Source of the DNA: an uncultured Enterobacteriaceae bacterium
Lineage (GTDB): Bacteria; Pseudomonadota; Gammaproteobacteria; Enterobacterales; Enterobacteriaceae
Direction of reading: 5' to 3'
Assembly: GCA_945271245.1 (NCBI GenBank)
Contig: CALYPF010000007.1
Span: 1-43,247 of the forward strand
Length of the DNA: 43,247 nt
Positions 10,034-21,114 of this stretch are shown here, in pieces. How positions within the stretch are numbered: position 1 is the first letter of the stretch; each line of letters starts with the position of its first letter. Made by a program: the position numbers and the translations under genes. A model generated the notes under the pieces. It was not told the origin of the DNA and made no database searches. It saw only the letters and a program-made list of their open reading frames with translations.

Positions 10034-10385
10034 ATTATCGCCGGACTTTACCGGTGAGCGCATAAACATGGCCGGCATCGGAAAGCGTATTTGCACCAGA
10101 ACTCCGGCACAGCAAAAACGATTCCTCTTATGCGGAAACAGCCCTGATGCCGGGCCCAAAAAGCGCTAACGCCGCTATTTTTAAGGCCATATGCCTGTCT
10201 ATGCCTTCAGGTCAGTATTCAAATCCCGCCCGGCGCCCGCAGTGGGCGCCGGTTTTTGCACTGACGCCGCCGGATGCTCAGAGGCATCATATTTTATAAC
10301 AAACGATTAGTGACATTTATCGCGCATCCCGGTCAGTTTTGCGTCCGCGCGTCAACGTGTTTTCCTATTCTTTTACCTGCGCGCG
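10034..10385. other. Intergenic region between convergent pncA and yeaC
   Basis: No gene was recognised in this 352-base interval on either strand. It contains the pncA-side terminator at 10230-10257. Short frames here lack ribosome sites and recognisable sequence. E. coli has further genes after pncA that are not present here, so the interval may be a residue of deletion. Confidence 0.5.
10230..10257 (+). terminator. Intrinsic terminator downstream of pncA
   Basis: Nine-base-pair perfect stem CCGGCGCCC (10230-10238) and GGGCGCCGG (10244-10252) with loop GCAGT, followed directly by five T. It is oriented to end transcription coming from ansA-pncA. Confidence 0.88.
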
Positions 10386-10664
10386 TTATTCAACTTTTAT
10401 ACGCGCAATGGACCCCGGCGAAACGCCCAGCTCCTCCTGAAGTTCGCGTTTGCTTTTCATTACAATTTGGCCATCGGTATCAATGGTCATATGCTGCGGC
10501 GCACGGTTATGTTTTGCCTGCCACAGCATCACAAGCTGAAGCGTATTTGCTTTTTGCTCTGCGGTAAGCGCCACGCCGTCTGGCCATTTACCCAATTCTA
10601 CAGCAGTGGAAAGACGCTGATAGACTTCCGGCGTCATCTGCCCAAGGATGTCATCCAGTTCCAT
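10386..10664 (-). CDS. yeaC: DUF1315 family protein YeaC
   Basis: Small cytosolic protein of 92 residues of unknown function, close to the 90-residue E. coli YeaC. The conserved block MTPEVYQRLSTAVELGKW and the stretch LQLVMLWQAKHN identify the family. It lies 39 bases downstream of msrB on the same strand, so it is probably co-transcribed with it, as in E. coli. No lesion is visible. Confidence 0.9.
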   Translation of the reverse strand: MELDDILGQMTPEVYQRLSTAVELGKWPDGVALTAEQKANTLQLVMLWQAKHNRAPQHMTIDTDGQIVMKSKRELQEELGVSPGSIARIKVE

Positions 10665-10703
10665 AGTAAATCCTTATGTAAAATCGCTTGCTGAATCGAT
10701 TTT

Positions 10704-11120
10704 TCAGCCTATAATTTTAGTATCGGAAGCGGGGTCATCAAAACTCAGCGATACAGAGTTAACGCAGTAGCGTTCCCCGCCCGGCTTAGGGCCATCCGGA
10801 AACACGTGGCCAAGATGCGCATCGCAGCGCCGACAGCGGATCTCAACGCGCGACATACCGTGCGATGAGTCTTCCAGATAGCGAATTGCCTCCGGGTTTA
10901 CGGGCGCATAAAAACTGGGCCAGCCGCAGCCAGAGTCATATTTAGTAATAGATGAAAACAGCGGTGCATCGCATACCAGGCAATGATAAATACCATCGCG
11001 TTTGTTATTGAGCAATCGGCCGCTGAACGGCGGTTCGGTTCCCCGCTGTTGCGTAACATAATATTGTAATTCGGACAGCTCGCGCTTGCCGTCGCCTGTA
11101 GGGTGATGATTATCGTTCAT
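10704..11120 (-). CDS. msrB: Peptide-methionine (R)-S-oxide reductase MsrB
   Basis: Repairs methionine-R-sulfoxide in proteins using thioredoxin; 138 residues. Zinc is held by two CxxC pairs, Cys47/Cys50 (CLVC) and Cys96/Cys99 (CRRC). The catalytic cysteine is Cys119 in GGERYCVNS and the conserved GCGWPSF precedes it. It is divergent from gapA and followed by yeaC, an arrangement conserved in E. coli. The protein appears intact. Confidence 0.95.
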   Translation of the reverse strand: MNDNHHPTGDGKRELSELQYYVTQQRGTEPPFSGRLLNNKRDGIYHCLVCDAPLFSSITKYDSGCGWPSFYAPVNPEAIRYLEDSSHGMSRVEIRCRRCDAHLGHVFPDGPKPGGERYCVNSVSLSFDDPASDTKIIG

Positions 11121-11390
11121 TAACGGAGCTCCGGGTTAACGAAGGTCTGAAGTTAAGCCCAAATTCTAACAAAACATTAACAGCACGACGCAAACTTTTG
11201 TTCTAAACTCGTGCGTTAACGGCGGACCCGGTTTTGTTTGTGACCCTGCTCACACTTTGCCAGTCCGGATTTTGAAAAGCCCCGCACCGCCCCCATATGG
11301 AGAGGCAGCAGAAAGGAAAAGTGCAGGCAAAATCATGGCGTAAGGGCGGATTTACGGATTGATTTGTCGCAATGATTGACACGATTCCGC

Positions 11391-11418
11391 TTGACGCTGC
11401 GCAAGGTTTTTGTAATTT
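11391..11418 (+). promoter_or_regulatory. Sigma-70-type gapA promoter
   Basis: TTGACG (11391-11396) and TAATTT (11413-11418) are separated by 16 bases and lie about 45 bases before the gapA start. As I recall it, the E. coli gapA P1 region has nearly the same sequence. The 341-base msrB-gapA interval (11121-11461) may hold further promoters, as in E. coli, but I could not pin them down. Confidence 0.7.
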
Positions 11419-11449
11419 TACATCCAACCTTTTATTCACTAACAAATAG

Positions 11450-12457
<1,008 letters not shown>

Positions 12458-12480
12458 GAGACTACGCGCTCAGAGCAATA

Positions 12481-12508
12481 AAAGGTGACTTCGGTCACCT
12501 TTTTTTTT
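12481..12508 (+). terminator. Intrinsic terminator of gapA
   Basis: Nine-base-pair stem AAAGGTGAC (12481-12489) and GTCACCTTT (12494-12502) closed by a TTCG tetraloop and followed by T residues to 12508. UUCG-capped stems are especially stable, in keeping with a highly transcribed gene. Confidence 0.93.
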
Positions 12509-12581
12509 AGCTGCAAACAGATACGCTCAACCCGCGTACCTTCATCCTAAAATGTTGCTTTATTGACAGAGGAATGTGTCT

Positions 12582-13475
12582 ATGATTTCCCGGATTTTTA
12601 ATCAGCCCATTGATGAAGCGCTGTCATCTGCCCTCTCAATACGCCGCCTTGATGATTTAGATGTGGTGGTGGTTGACCACTCGGCTGTTCGCGCCAGTAT
12701 CGCTTTGCAAGGCGCACACCTGCTTTCCTGGCAGCCCGCCGGGGAAGACGACGTTTTGTGGCTAAGTGCCCAAACGCCTTTTGCTCACGGAAAAGCGATT
12801 CGCGGGGGTGTGCCGATTTGCTGGCCGTGGTTTGGCCCGGCGCAGCAGGCAGACCTTCCTGCCCACGGTTTCGCGCGTAATCTCCCCTGGCAACTCAGCG
12901 CTCATCAGCAGGACGAGGACGGCGTAGTGCTCACCTTCGAACTGCAGTCCAGCGATGAAACGCGCCGCATGTGGCCTCACGATTTTACGCTGTATGCCCG
13001 CTTCAGGCTGGGGAAACGCTGTGAAATCGAGCTGGAAGCCCACGGAGAGTTTGAAACGACCGCCGCGCTTCACAGCTACTTTCAGGTAGGGGATATTAAT
13101 ACAGTGAAAGTCAGCGGATTAGGCGCGCGCTATCTGGATAAAGTCGCCGGAGGCGGAGGCGAAGGCCAACTCGACAACGGTATACAAACTTTCCCCGATC
13201 GTACTGACAGAGTGTATTTATCTCCTGAAGACTGTAGCCTGCTTCAGGACTCCACGCTGCAGCGCACGCTGGAAATCACCCACCATTATCATACTAACGT
13301 GGTCGGCTGGAATCCTGGGCCCGCACTTTCTGTGAGCATGGCAGACGTTCCCGATGATGGATACCGGCATTTTGTTTGCGTTGAAACTGCGGCCGTCACC
13401 GTGCCGCAAACGGCAAAAGAATCCAGCCCGTCGCGGCTTGGCGTCACGCTGCGCGTGCTGCATAGGCCGCGTTAA
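12582..13475 (+). CDS. yeaD: D-hexose-6-phosphate mutarotase YeaD
   Basis: Aldose-1-epimerase-fold protein of 297 residues that interconverts anomers of hexose-6-phosphates, fitting its place beside gapA. Family motifs visible are LQGAHLLSW, RGGVPICWPWFGP, LPAHGFARN (general acid His) and the C-terminal CVETA with the catalytic base Glu. ATG 12582, with AGAGGA eight bases upstream, begins MISRIF like the E. coli protein; a GTG at 12576 is an alternative. The E. coli neighbour yeaE is missing before mipA. Confidence 0.92.
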   Translation: MISRIFNQPIDEALSSALSIRRLDDLDVVVVDHSAVRASIALQGAHLLSWQPAGEDDVLWLSAQTPFAHGKAIRGGVPICWPWFGPAQQADLPAHGFARNLPWQLSAHQQDEDGVVLTFELQSSDETRRMWPHDFTLYARFRLGKRCEIELEAHGEFETTAALHSYFQVGDINTVKVSGLGARYLDKVAGGGGEGQLDNGIQTFPDRTDRVYLSPEDCSLLQDSTLQRTLEITHHYHTNVVGWNPGPALSVSMADVPDDGYRHFVCVETAAVTVPQTAKESSPSRLGVTLRVLHRPR

Positions 13476-13579
13476 TCACGCCTGCGGCTTTAACGTTAAG
13501 CACCTATGTGGCACTGACTATTTTGTGTGCTATGCGCTTATGGCCTGAGCCCCTTTTCTTCAATGGACGCCTGATCGTA

Positions 13580-13609
13580 ATAAAATACAAAGGGGCCATA
13601 TGGCCCCTT
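13580..13609 (-). terminator. Intrinsic terminator of mipA
   Basis: Perfect palindrome AAGGGGCC-ATAT-GGCCCCTT at 13590-13609. On the minus strand it is followed by a T-rich run (TTTGTATTTTATT), as expected for a terminator about 35 bases after the mipA stop. Confidence 0.8.
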
Positions 13610-13643
13610 CAGGAAACGGTTATATCGCCGCTGGCGATAACCA

Positions 13644-14390
13644 TCAGAAACTGTAATTTACGCCGGTTAACAGCACGCCGGTCCACGTTCTGTCGACCAT
13701 CGGGCTGTCTTTTACTTCGTCTCCCAGGCGGATGTAGCGCCCCATTCCGTAAATGCTCCAGCTTTTGTCAAGCTTGTAGTTTACGGAGAGTTCTACGTAG
13801 GGGTTCCAGTCGCTGTCTGCTTTATAGCGATCCATACCGCTGCGCGCCGCTTCATGACTGCTGACGCCGTAATAGTATCGGTTCTGGTTTTCACTGCTCC
13901 AGACCGCACCAATCCCTGGGGTGATAGTCAAACCGCCCGCAGAATAGCTATAGAGCCAGCCCAAGTCCCAAATGACGCCGTTGCTTTCTCCCAGTACATC
14001 ACCGCCCAGCGCGGTTCGCAGAAAGCCATACTGTGTGAAGTGCGCGTAGGAAAGCCCCGCCATCATCGTGGAGCGCCGATAGTCCAGGCGACGCATCGCG
14101 TGGTCGCCGCTATCTTTAGGCCGCATATGCAGCGGGTTGTACCAGGCGGTAACCGCAAGCTTATCGGTCTTATCATTCCAGAGATAGTAACCGGCGCTAA
14201 ACCCGCGGAAATAGAAATCTTTCCCCACATAGCCTACAACCGGCACCGGCGAGGTTTTCGTATTAATGCCACGATAAGGGTAGTTTTCCATATACGCCGC
14301 CGCGCCCAGCGACCAGCTCCCTTCGGCATATGCGGTATTGACCGCAGCCGCAGCCACTGCCGCCAGTGCGAGAAGTTTGAATTTGGTCAC
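13644..14390 (-). CDS. mipA: MltA-interacting outer-membrane protein MipA
   Basis: Outer-membrane beta-barrel-type scaffold of 248 residues, the same length as E. coli MipA, which links the lytic transglycosylase MltA with PBP1B during wall growth. The signal peptide is residues 1 to about 22, ending NTAYA. Conserved blocks include STMMAGLSYAHFTQYG, TPGIGAVWSSENQN and YYYGVS. The C-terminal NYSF ends in an aromatic residue, as is usual for outer-membrane barrels. It diverges from yeaG. The central part is less like E. coli than its neighbours, as expected for a surface protein. Confidence 0.92.
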   Translation of the reverse strand: MTKFKLLALAAVAAAAVNTAYAEGSWSLGAAAYMENYPYRGINTKTSPVPVVGYVGKDFYFRGFSAGYYLWNDKTDKLAVTAWYNPLHMRPKDSGDHAMRRLDYRRSTMMAGLSYAHFTQYGFLRTALGGDVLGESNGVIWDLGWLYSYSAGGLTITPGIGAVWSSENQNRYYYGVSSHEAARSGMDRYKADSDWNPYVELSVNYKLDKSWSIYGMGRYIRLGDEVKDSPMVDRTWTGVLLTGVNYSF

Positions 14391-14780
14391 AATATACTCA
14401 ATCCTTTTATTAAAAATAATTACCTATAAGAGCGTTACCGAATGTCCCACTCTTTCACCATTTTACATAGTTTAATTACGGAATCCTGCACTTAATATGG
14501 CAACGCCCGGCCATTTTGTCTGTCTTTTTCATCGCCAGCGACTTTATCGGAACGCTGAGTATTTGATATTTCTCTGTTCCCGACTTGCAGCGACATGCAA
14601 GTTTTATAAATACATCTGCGCTTAACCATAAGACGCAATGAAACTCTGTACGCGCTGGCGCTACTAATAACAACACGCTAAGCCTGCGCGGCGTACGCAC
14701 AAAATTGTCTTCCGGGAGCCTCAACAATACCTATGAACGGCTCTTACTCCCTGTGCTAAAAAATGAAAGGATGGCATACC
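14391..14780. other. Divergent mipA-yeaG regulatory interval
   Basis: This 390-base interval holds the promoters of mipA and yeaG, which I could not place exactly. It contains an inverted repeat ACTTGCA (14583-14589) and TGCAAGT (14596-14602) with a six-base spacer GCGACA, followed by TTTTATAAA. This could be an operator or a weak hairpin. I searched for a sigma-54 element, because E. coli yeaGH is reported to be NtrC/sigma-54 dependent, and saw no good match. Confidence 0.4.
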
Positions 14781-16714
14781 ATGAATATATTCGATCACTA
14801 TCGCCAGCGCTACGAAGCTGCCAAGGACGAAGAGTTCACACTGCAGGAATTTCTTGCCGTTTGCCGGCAGGATCGCAGTGCCTATGCCAACGCCGCCGAG
14901 CGGTTATTGATGGCCATCGGCGCGCCGGAAATGGTCGATACCGCCCAGGAACCGCGCCTATCACGTCTATTTTCAAACCGGGTTGTTGCCCGCTATCCCG
15001 CATTTAAAGAATTTTACGGCATGGAAGACGCCATTGAACAAATCGTCTCTTATCTAAAACACGCCGCGCAGGGTCTGGAAGAGAAAAAACAAATTCTATA
15101 CCTGTTAGGCCCGGTGGGCGGCGGTAAATCATCTCTTGCCGAGCGGCTTAAAGCGCTGATGCAAAAGGTCCCTATTTATGTACTCAGCGCCAACGGCGAG
15201 CGCAGCCCGGTGAACGATCATCCCCTGTGCCTGTTTAACCCTCAGGAGGATGCGCAGATTCTGGAGCAGGAATATGGCATTCCGCGCCGCTACTTAGGGA
15301 CTATCATGTCGCCCTGGGCGGCGAAGCGCCTGCACGAATTCGGCGGCGATATTACCAAATTCAGCGTAGTTAAAGTTTGGCCGTCGTCCTGGAGCAAATC
15401 GCCATCGCCAAAACCGAACCCGGCGATGAAAACAACCAGGATATCTCCGCGCTGGTCGGGAAAGTGGATATTCGTAAACTGGAAAACCATGCCCAGAACG
15501 ATCCGGATGCTTATGGTTACTCAGGCGCTCTGTGCCGGGCTAACCAGGGCATTATGGAATTCGTCGAAATGTTTAAAGCACCGATTAAGGTGCTGCATCC
15601 GCTGCTGACAGCCACTCAGGAAGGTAACTACAACGGCACCGAAGGCATCTCCGCGCTGCCGTTCAACGGGATTATTCTGGCGCACTCCAACGAATCCGAA
15701 TGGGTGCAATTCCGCAATAATAAAAATAATGAGGCCTTTCTCGATCGCGTCTATATTGTCAAAGTGCCTTACTGCCTGCGTATTTCCGAAGAAATGCACA
15801 TCTATGAGAAGCTGCTCGATCACAGCGAGCTGACGCATGCCTCATGCGCCCCCGGCACGCTGGAAACGCTGGCGCGTTTCTCTATTCTCTCGCGTTTGAA
15901 AGACCCGGAAAACTCAAGCATTTATTCCAAAATGCGCGTTTATGACGGCGAAAGCCTGAAAGATACCGATCCGAAAGCGAAGTCGTATCAAGAATACCGT
16001 GACTACGCCGGCGTAGATGAAGGCATGAACGGCCTGTCGACCCGCTTTGCGTTCAAAATATTGTCCCGGGTGTTTAACTTCGATCACACCGAGGTGGCGG
16101 CAAACCCGGTGCATCTCTTCTTCGTGCTTGAGCAACAAATTGAACGGGAACAGTTTCCTCAGGAGCAGGCTGAGCGCTATCTCGAACACCTGAAAGGTTA
16201 TCTTATCCCGAAATACGCTGAGTTTATTGGGAAAGAGATCCAAACGGCTTATCTCGAATCCTATTCAGAATACGGGCAAAACATCTTTGACCGCTATGTC
16301 ACTTATGCAGATTTCTGGATTCAGGATCAGGAATATCGCGATCCGGATACCGGCCAGCTTTTCGACCGGGAAGCGCTCAACGCAGAGCTGGAAAAAATTG
16401 AAAAACCTGCCGGTATTAGCAACCCGAAAGATTTTCGTAATGAAATCGTTAATTTCGTTTTGCGCGCCCGGGCAAATAATAATGGCCGCAATCCCAACTG
16501 GACTAGCTACGAAAAACTTCGCACCGTTATTGAGAAGAAAATGTTCTCGAATACGGAAGAGCTGCTGCCAGTGATTTCGTTTAACGCGAAAACCTCTACC
16601 GATGAGCAGAAAAAGCACGACGATTTTGTCGATCGTATGATGGAAAAAGGCTATACCCGCAAGCAGGTGCGGCTACTGTGCGAATGGTATCTCCGCGTGC
16701 GTAAATCATCATAA
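14781..16714 (+). pseudogene. yeaG: PrkA-type serine protein kinase YeaG, frameshifted
   Basis: E. coli YeaG is a 644-residue PrkA-family kinase involved in nitrogen-starvation and stationary-phase stress. The first frame runs from ATG 14781 through the Walker A motif GPVGGGKSS (residues 110-118) and breaks around codon 202 at 15384-15388, after KVWPS. The rest of the protein continues in another frame from LEQIAIAKTEPGDENNQ to the native end LRVRKSS. The whole locus is 1934 bases, exactly one base short of 645 codons, so a single-base deletion explains it. The out-of-frame product ends at 15608. Everything else is well conserved, so the lesion is recent or a sequencing error. Intact yeaH follows 78 bases later. 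Confidence 0.9.
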
Positions 16715-16792
16715 CCATCACCCAATATGGCCACCGGTCGCGCGCAGGCGCGACCCTGTTCCGGGACACGACTGCAGCAGTCAGGGGGAATT

Positions 16793-18076
16793 ATGACCTG
16801 GTTTATCGACAGGCGCCTGAACGGCAAAAATAAGAGCGCGGTCAATCGTCAGCGCTTTTTACGACGCTATAAAGCACAAATTAAACAGTCTATCTCCGGC
16901 GCTATTAATAAACGCTCGGTGACCGACATTGACAGCGGCGAATCTGTCTCTATTCCACATGGTGATATCAGTGAGCCTATTTTCCATCAGGGACACGGCG
17001 GAATGCGCCATCGCGTACATCCGGGCAACGATCATTTCGTCCAGAACGATCGTGTAGAGCGCCCGCAGGGGGGCGGGGGCGGTTCCGGCAGCGGCCAGGG
17101 GCAGGCCAGCCAGGATGGCGAAGGTCAGGATGAGTTTGTGTTTCAGATTTCCAAAGACGAATATCTGGATCTGCTGTTTGAAGATTTGGCCCTGCCCAAT
17201 CTGCAAAAAAATCAGCAGCGGCAGCTAGTGGAGTTTAAAACCCATCGCTCCGGTTTTACCTCAAACGGCGTGCCGGCCAATATTAGCGTGGTGCGCTCTT
17301 TACAAAATTCGCTGGCGCGCAGAACGGCAATGACCGCGGCGCGGCGCCGTGAATTACGTGAACTGGAAGCAAACCTGGAGCAGCTTGCCCGCAGCGAACC
17401 GGCCCAGCTTCTGGAAGAAGAGCGCCTGCGCAAAGAGATAAACGACCTGCGCGAGCGCATCGCCCGGGTTCCGTTTATCGATACCTTTGACCTGCGCTAC
17501 AAAAACTATGAAAAACGCCCTGAACCTTCCAGCCAGGCGGTAATGTTTTGTTTAATGGACGTCTCTGGCTCGATGGATCAGGCGACAAAAGAGATGGCCA
17601 AGAGGTTTTATATTCTGCTCTATCTGTTCCTGAGTCGGACGTATAAAAATGTGGATGTGGTGTATATCCGCCACCATACCCAGGCCAAAGAAGTAGATGA
17701 ACATGAGTTCTTCTATTCTCAGGAAACCGGCGGCACCATCGTCTCCAGCGCGTTAAAACTGATGGATGAAGTGATTACGGCACGCTATAACCCCGCACAG
17801 TGGAATATTTATGCGGCCCAGGCGTCCGACGGGGATAACTGGGCCGATGACTCCCCGCTGTGCCACGATATTCTGGCGAAAAAGATCCTGCCGGTAGTGC
17901 GCTATTATAGCTACATCGAAATTACCCGGCGCGCGCATCAAACCCTGTGGCGAGAGTATGAACATTTGCAGTCATCTTTCGATAACTTCGCCATCCAGCA
18001 TATTCGCGAGCAGGAGGATATCTACCCCGTATTTCGCGAATTGTTTCGCACCCAGGTGCACGAATCGGCGCGTTAA
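16793..18076 (+). CDS. yeaH: DUF444 / von Willebrand-A-like protein YeaH
   Basis: Protein of 427 residues, the E. coli length, belonging to the DUF444 family found next to PrkA kinases. After a basic N-terminus there is a Gly/Gln-rich linker (about residues 97-115), a coiled-coil-like charged stretch (about 185-225) and a C-terminal VWA-like domain with the metal-site motif MDVSGSM. The function is thought to be tied to the YeaG kinase but is unclear. ATG 16793 is preceded by GGGGGA. The gene is intact although its partner yeaG is frameshifted. Confidence 0.93.
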   Translation: MTWFIDRRLNGKNKSAVNRQRFLRRYKAQIKQSISGAINKRSVTDIDSGESVSIPHGDISEPIFHQGHGGMRHRVHPGNDHFVQNDRVERPQGGGGGSGSGQGQASQDGEGQDEFVFQISKDEYLDLLFEDLALPNLQKNQQRQLVEFKTHRSGFTSNGVPANISVVRSLQNSLARRTAMTAARRRELRELEANLEQLARSEPAQLLEEERLRKEINDLRERIARVPFIDTFDLRYKNYEKRPEPSSQAVMFCLMDVSGSMDQATKEMAKRFYILLYLFLSRTYKNVDVVYIRHHTQAKEVDEHEFFYSQETGGTIVSSALKLMDEVITARYNPAQWNIYAAQASDGDNWADDSPLCHDILAKKILPVVRYYSYIEITRRAHQTLWREYEHLQSSFDNFAIQHIREQEDIYPVFRELFRTQVHESAR

Positions 18077-18132
18077 ACGCGCTATTTTCCCGGTGAGGCG
18101 CGCTCGCCGGGGTTTTCAGGCCTCTTACTTTT

Positions 18133-18956
18133 TTAATTACCCGGGCTGGCGGCGATATGACAGAATGATATTTCTGACGTCAATGCTTCCAGATAGCGCC
18201 CCGGCGTTACGCCCAGCCCATTTTTAAACATGGTGATAAAGGCCGTGGTGGAATCATAGCCGAGTTCCTGCGCAACCTGCTGTACCGCTCGCCCTTCAAT
18301 AAGGCGCCGTAATGCCAAAATTAACAGAAGCTGATGTCGCCATTGCCTAAAGTTTAACCCGGTTTCACGAATAATCAGCCGCGACAGGCTGCGTTCGCTC
18401 ATGGCCAGCCTTGCCGCCCACTGCGCTAATGTGCGCCGTTTTCCGGCTCGTGCGCCATCCCGGCGACAATAATCTGGATTTTGGGATGCCCGGAGACCGG
18501 CAGGTGCAAATGTTCGGCGGGCTGCTGCGGGAGTTCGTCAAACAGTACCTGCACCAGACGCCGGGTTTTCGGTTCCGCCAGCTTCGCAATACCCCGCTCG
18601 GCCAGCGATAAAATGAGTTCTCTCACCAGCGGCGAAACGCGCAGCGTACAGCAGCGCGTTGGCATGGCCAGTGCCCCTGGCGCGATAAATAAAAAGCAAA
18701 TCTGCGCGTTGGCGGTTACCCGGTTCATATGCGGCATCCCGCCCGGGATCCACACCGCATGCTGGGGCGGTACTATCCACATAGCGCCCTCTACTTCGCA
18801 GGTAACGCCGCCGTGCAAAGCCAGAATAAGCTGCCCTTTACGATGCTGATGGCGCGCAACCTCGCTGCCGAATGCCTGCATCTGAATATGAAATGCCACG
18901 GCGGGATTGTCACCGCTATCGGGATCGTAACCCTCCAGCGCCAAATCATTATGCAT
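18133..18956 (-). pseudogene. nimR: AraC-family regulator NimR, frameshifted
   Basis: In E. coli NimR represses the adjacent nimT. The first frame (18956 down to 18426) encodes the cupin-like sensor domain and stops after MAHEPENGAH. The helix-turn-helix half continues in another frame as RRTLAQWAARLAMSERSLSR and ends at 18133, with the AraC signature SFITMFK-like stretch TTAFITMFKNGLGVTPGRY. Adding one A to the run of four at 18439-18442 (T on the plus strand) restores MAHEPEKRRTLAQW and a 274-residue protein, the E. coli length within one residue. A one-base loss in a homopolymer therefore explains it. A short product from the internal ATG in LAMSERS is conceivable. Confidence 0.88.
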
Positions 18957-19054
18957 AAAATTGTCCGAATTCAGCTATAGACTGTCATTTTAGCTTATTT
19001 CTCCTATCCAGGCTGCGCGCTATCCTACTTGCTCTGACAGGAGATAGCTTATTT

Positions 19055-20251
19055 ATGAATAAACAGGCTGTAACGCGCGCGCCGTCGCGCGGATTAATGT
19101 TGTTGGGTATTTTGGCCATCGCCACGGTATTACGCGTCACATTTACCAGTATTGCGCCTTTGCTCGACGATATACGCACCGTCTTCCAACTAAGCACCGC
19201 GCAGACCGGTTTCCTGACCACGCTTCCGCTGCTGGCGTTCGCCGTTGTTTCGCCCCTCGCCGCCCGGCTGGCTCGCGGCCTCGGTATTGAGCGCAGCTTA
19301 CTCGTGGCGCTAATCGCCGTAGGCATCGGTATTGGTCTGCGTTCGGCCGGTACGGAAAATATGCTATGGCTGGGAACGCTGATCATTGGCTGCGGCATCG
19401 CGCTGGGTAATGTTCTGCTGCCCGCATTGATTAAGCGCGACTTTGCCGATCGGGTCGCACGAATTACCGGCGCCTATTCATTAACCATGGGCATCGCTGC
19501 AGCAATCGGCTCCGCGCTGATGGTGCCCGTTGCGGCTCACGGTGGCTGGCAGCAGGCTCTGCTGGTACTGCTGTTTTTTCCGCTTGCTGCGCTGCTGCTA
19601 TGGCTGCCCCAGGTACGCCGACACATTCCGGCAGGCGTCGCTTCAGCAAACCTGGCCCAGGGGCGAGGTCTGTGGCGCTCTTCCCTCGCATGGCAGGTTA
19701 CGCTATTTTTAGGGCTAAATTCGCTGGTTTACTATGTGGTTATCGGCTGGCTGCCGTCTATTTTGGTCAGTAATGGGTTTAGCCCGGAGCACGCGGGCTC
19801 GCTTCATGGTTTATTGCAGCTAGCAACTGCGGCACCGGGGCTATTTATTGGCGTTGTGCTGGCGCGTTTAAACGATCAGCGCGCAATTGCCGCCGCGACG
19901 GCCTTATTGAGCGCAATCAGTATGCTGGGCCTTTGGCTTGCTCCAGCCCTGGCCCCGGTGTGGGTTACGCTGTTCGGCTTCGGGGCCGGCGCCACGATGA
20001 TTCTGGGTCTGACGTTTATTGGCCTGCGGGCCAGTTCCGCGCATCAGGCCGCCGCGCTATCGGGAATGGCGCAAAGTATCGGCTATCTGTTAGCAGCCTT
20101 TGGCCCGCCGTTGATAGGCAAGCTGCATGATATCTCCGGCCACTGGAGCATACCGCTTGGCACTATCGTGCTATTTTCGCTGGTGATGGCCGGGTTTGGC
20201 GTGGGGGCCGGGCGCAATCGTGAAATTGACACTATTAAGCATCGCCCCTGA
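19055..20251 (+). CDS. nimT: Major facilitator family exporter NimT (CynX/NimT type)
   Basis: Inner-membrane transporter of 398 residues with about twelve hydrophobic segments. E. coli NimT exports 2-nitroimidazole. The loop between helices 2 and 3 carries the MFS-like RLARGLGIERS, and GLNSLVYYVVIGWLPSIL matches the CynX/NimT group. ATG 19055 has AGGAGA ten bases upstream. It diverges from nimR across a 98-base interval that should hold both promoters and the NimR operator; CTCCTATCC and AGGAGATAG form an imperfect inverted pair there. With nimR broken, nimT may be deregulated. Confidence 0.88.
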   Translation: MNKQAVTRAPSRGLMLLGILAIATVLRVTFTSIAPLLDDIRTVFQLSTAQTGFLTTLPLLAFAVVSPLAARLARGLGIERSLLVALIAVGIGIGLRSAGTENMLWLGTLIIGCGIALGNVLLPALIKRDFADRVARITGAYSLTMGIAAAIGSALMVPVAAHGGWQQALLVLLFFPLAALLLWLPQVRRHIPAGVASANLAQGRGLWRSSLAWQVTLFLGLNSLVYYVVIGWLPSILVSNGFSPEHAGSLHGLLQLATAAPGLFIGVVLARLNDQRAIAAATALLSAISMLGLWLAPALAPVWVTLFGFGAGATMILGLTFIGLRASSAHQAAALSGMAQSIGYLLAAFGPPLIGKLHDISGHWSIPLGTIVLFSLVMAGFGVGAGRNREIDTIKHRP

Positions 20252-20521
20252 GCGCATTTTTTTTGGCGGTACATCACGCCGCCACCGTTCTTCCCGCGGT
20301 ATAAATACGCCCGCATCTTCTTAAGCCTGCTCCCGCCGTCGCGACTATTTCCCCTCCGCCTGCCGCGCCCTGAGGTTCTCTGCTCATTCGCATCATGGCA
20401 CGATCCGACTGGCCGCTACGGCGCTCCTCACAAATTAAAATTGAACGCGTTATACTGCTATGCATCGGCGAAGCAACCGCACGCGCAAGCAACCTTTCTA
20501 TAACCTAAAGCAGGAGATTCC

Positions 20522-20869
20522 ATGATTCAGTGTAAACGGGTATACGATCCCGCAAATAAAAACGACGGCTACCGTGTACTGATAGACCGGCTCTGGCCGC
20601 GCGGCATACGTAAAGAAGCGCTGGTTTTTGATGAATGGTGCAAAGCCGTTGCCCCCTCCGCTGAGTTGCGTAAGGCACTGCATAGCGAAACTATCGACTT
20701 TGCCGCTTTTCAGCATCAGTATCAGGAAGAATTGATAAAGGCACCTCAGGAAGTCGCACGTCTGGCGCAAAAAGCGCAGGAAGGCACGCTGACTCTGCTG
20801 TACGCGGCGCGTGATACTACGCAAAATCACGCGCTGGTGCTGGCTGACTATTTACGCCAGGCGCTGTGA
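20522..20869 (+). CDS. yeaO: DUF488 family protein YeaO
   Basis: Cytosolic protein of 115 residues, equal in length to E. coli YeaO. It begins MIQCKRVYDPANKNDGYR followed by the family hallmark VLIDRLWPRG. The C-terminal LTLLYAARDTTQNHA is also typical of DUF488. The function is unknown. A ribosome site AGGAG lies just before the start. It marks the end of the block that is collinear with E. coli ynjF-yeaO. Confidence 0.9.
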   Translation: MIQCKRVYDPANKNDGYRVLIDRLWPRGIRKEALVFDEWCKAVAPSAELRKALHSETIDFAAFQHQYQEELIKAPQEVARLAQKAQEGTLTLLYAARDTTQNHALVLADYLRQAL

Positions 20870-21114
20870 TGTCACTCCCGGCCTGTGCAAACCAATAAGG
20901 CCTCCCCGCCGATAAGAGCAATAATGCCCGCTTTTTTACAACGACACCGCTTTTGCCGCTACATTTTGGCTTTCAGCCCGCGTCAGGACAATGTTCTAAA
21001 CTTAAGCACCTGATTCTAAAATTACGCTTTACGGATAATCTCCAGTCGCAGGGCGTGCATATTAATGCCGCAGGCGCGGCAACTTAGTGGCACGCAGCCC
21101 ACAAACGGGCGCGT

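Noticed and set aside
10195-10260. tRNA-like appearance around TTCAAATCCCG before a GC hairpin
   Set aside because: No acceptor, D or anticodon arms could be built; the hairpin is explained as a terminator.
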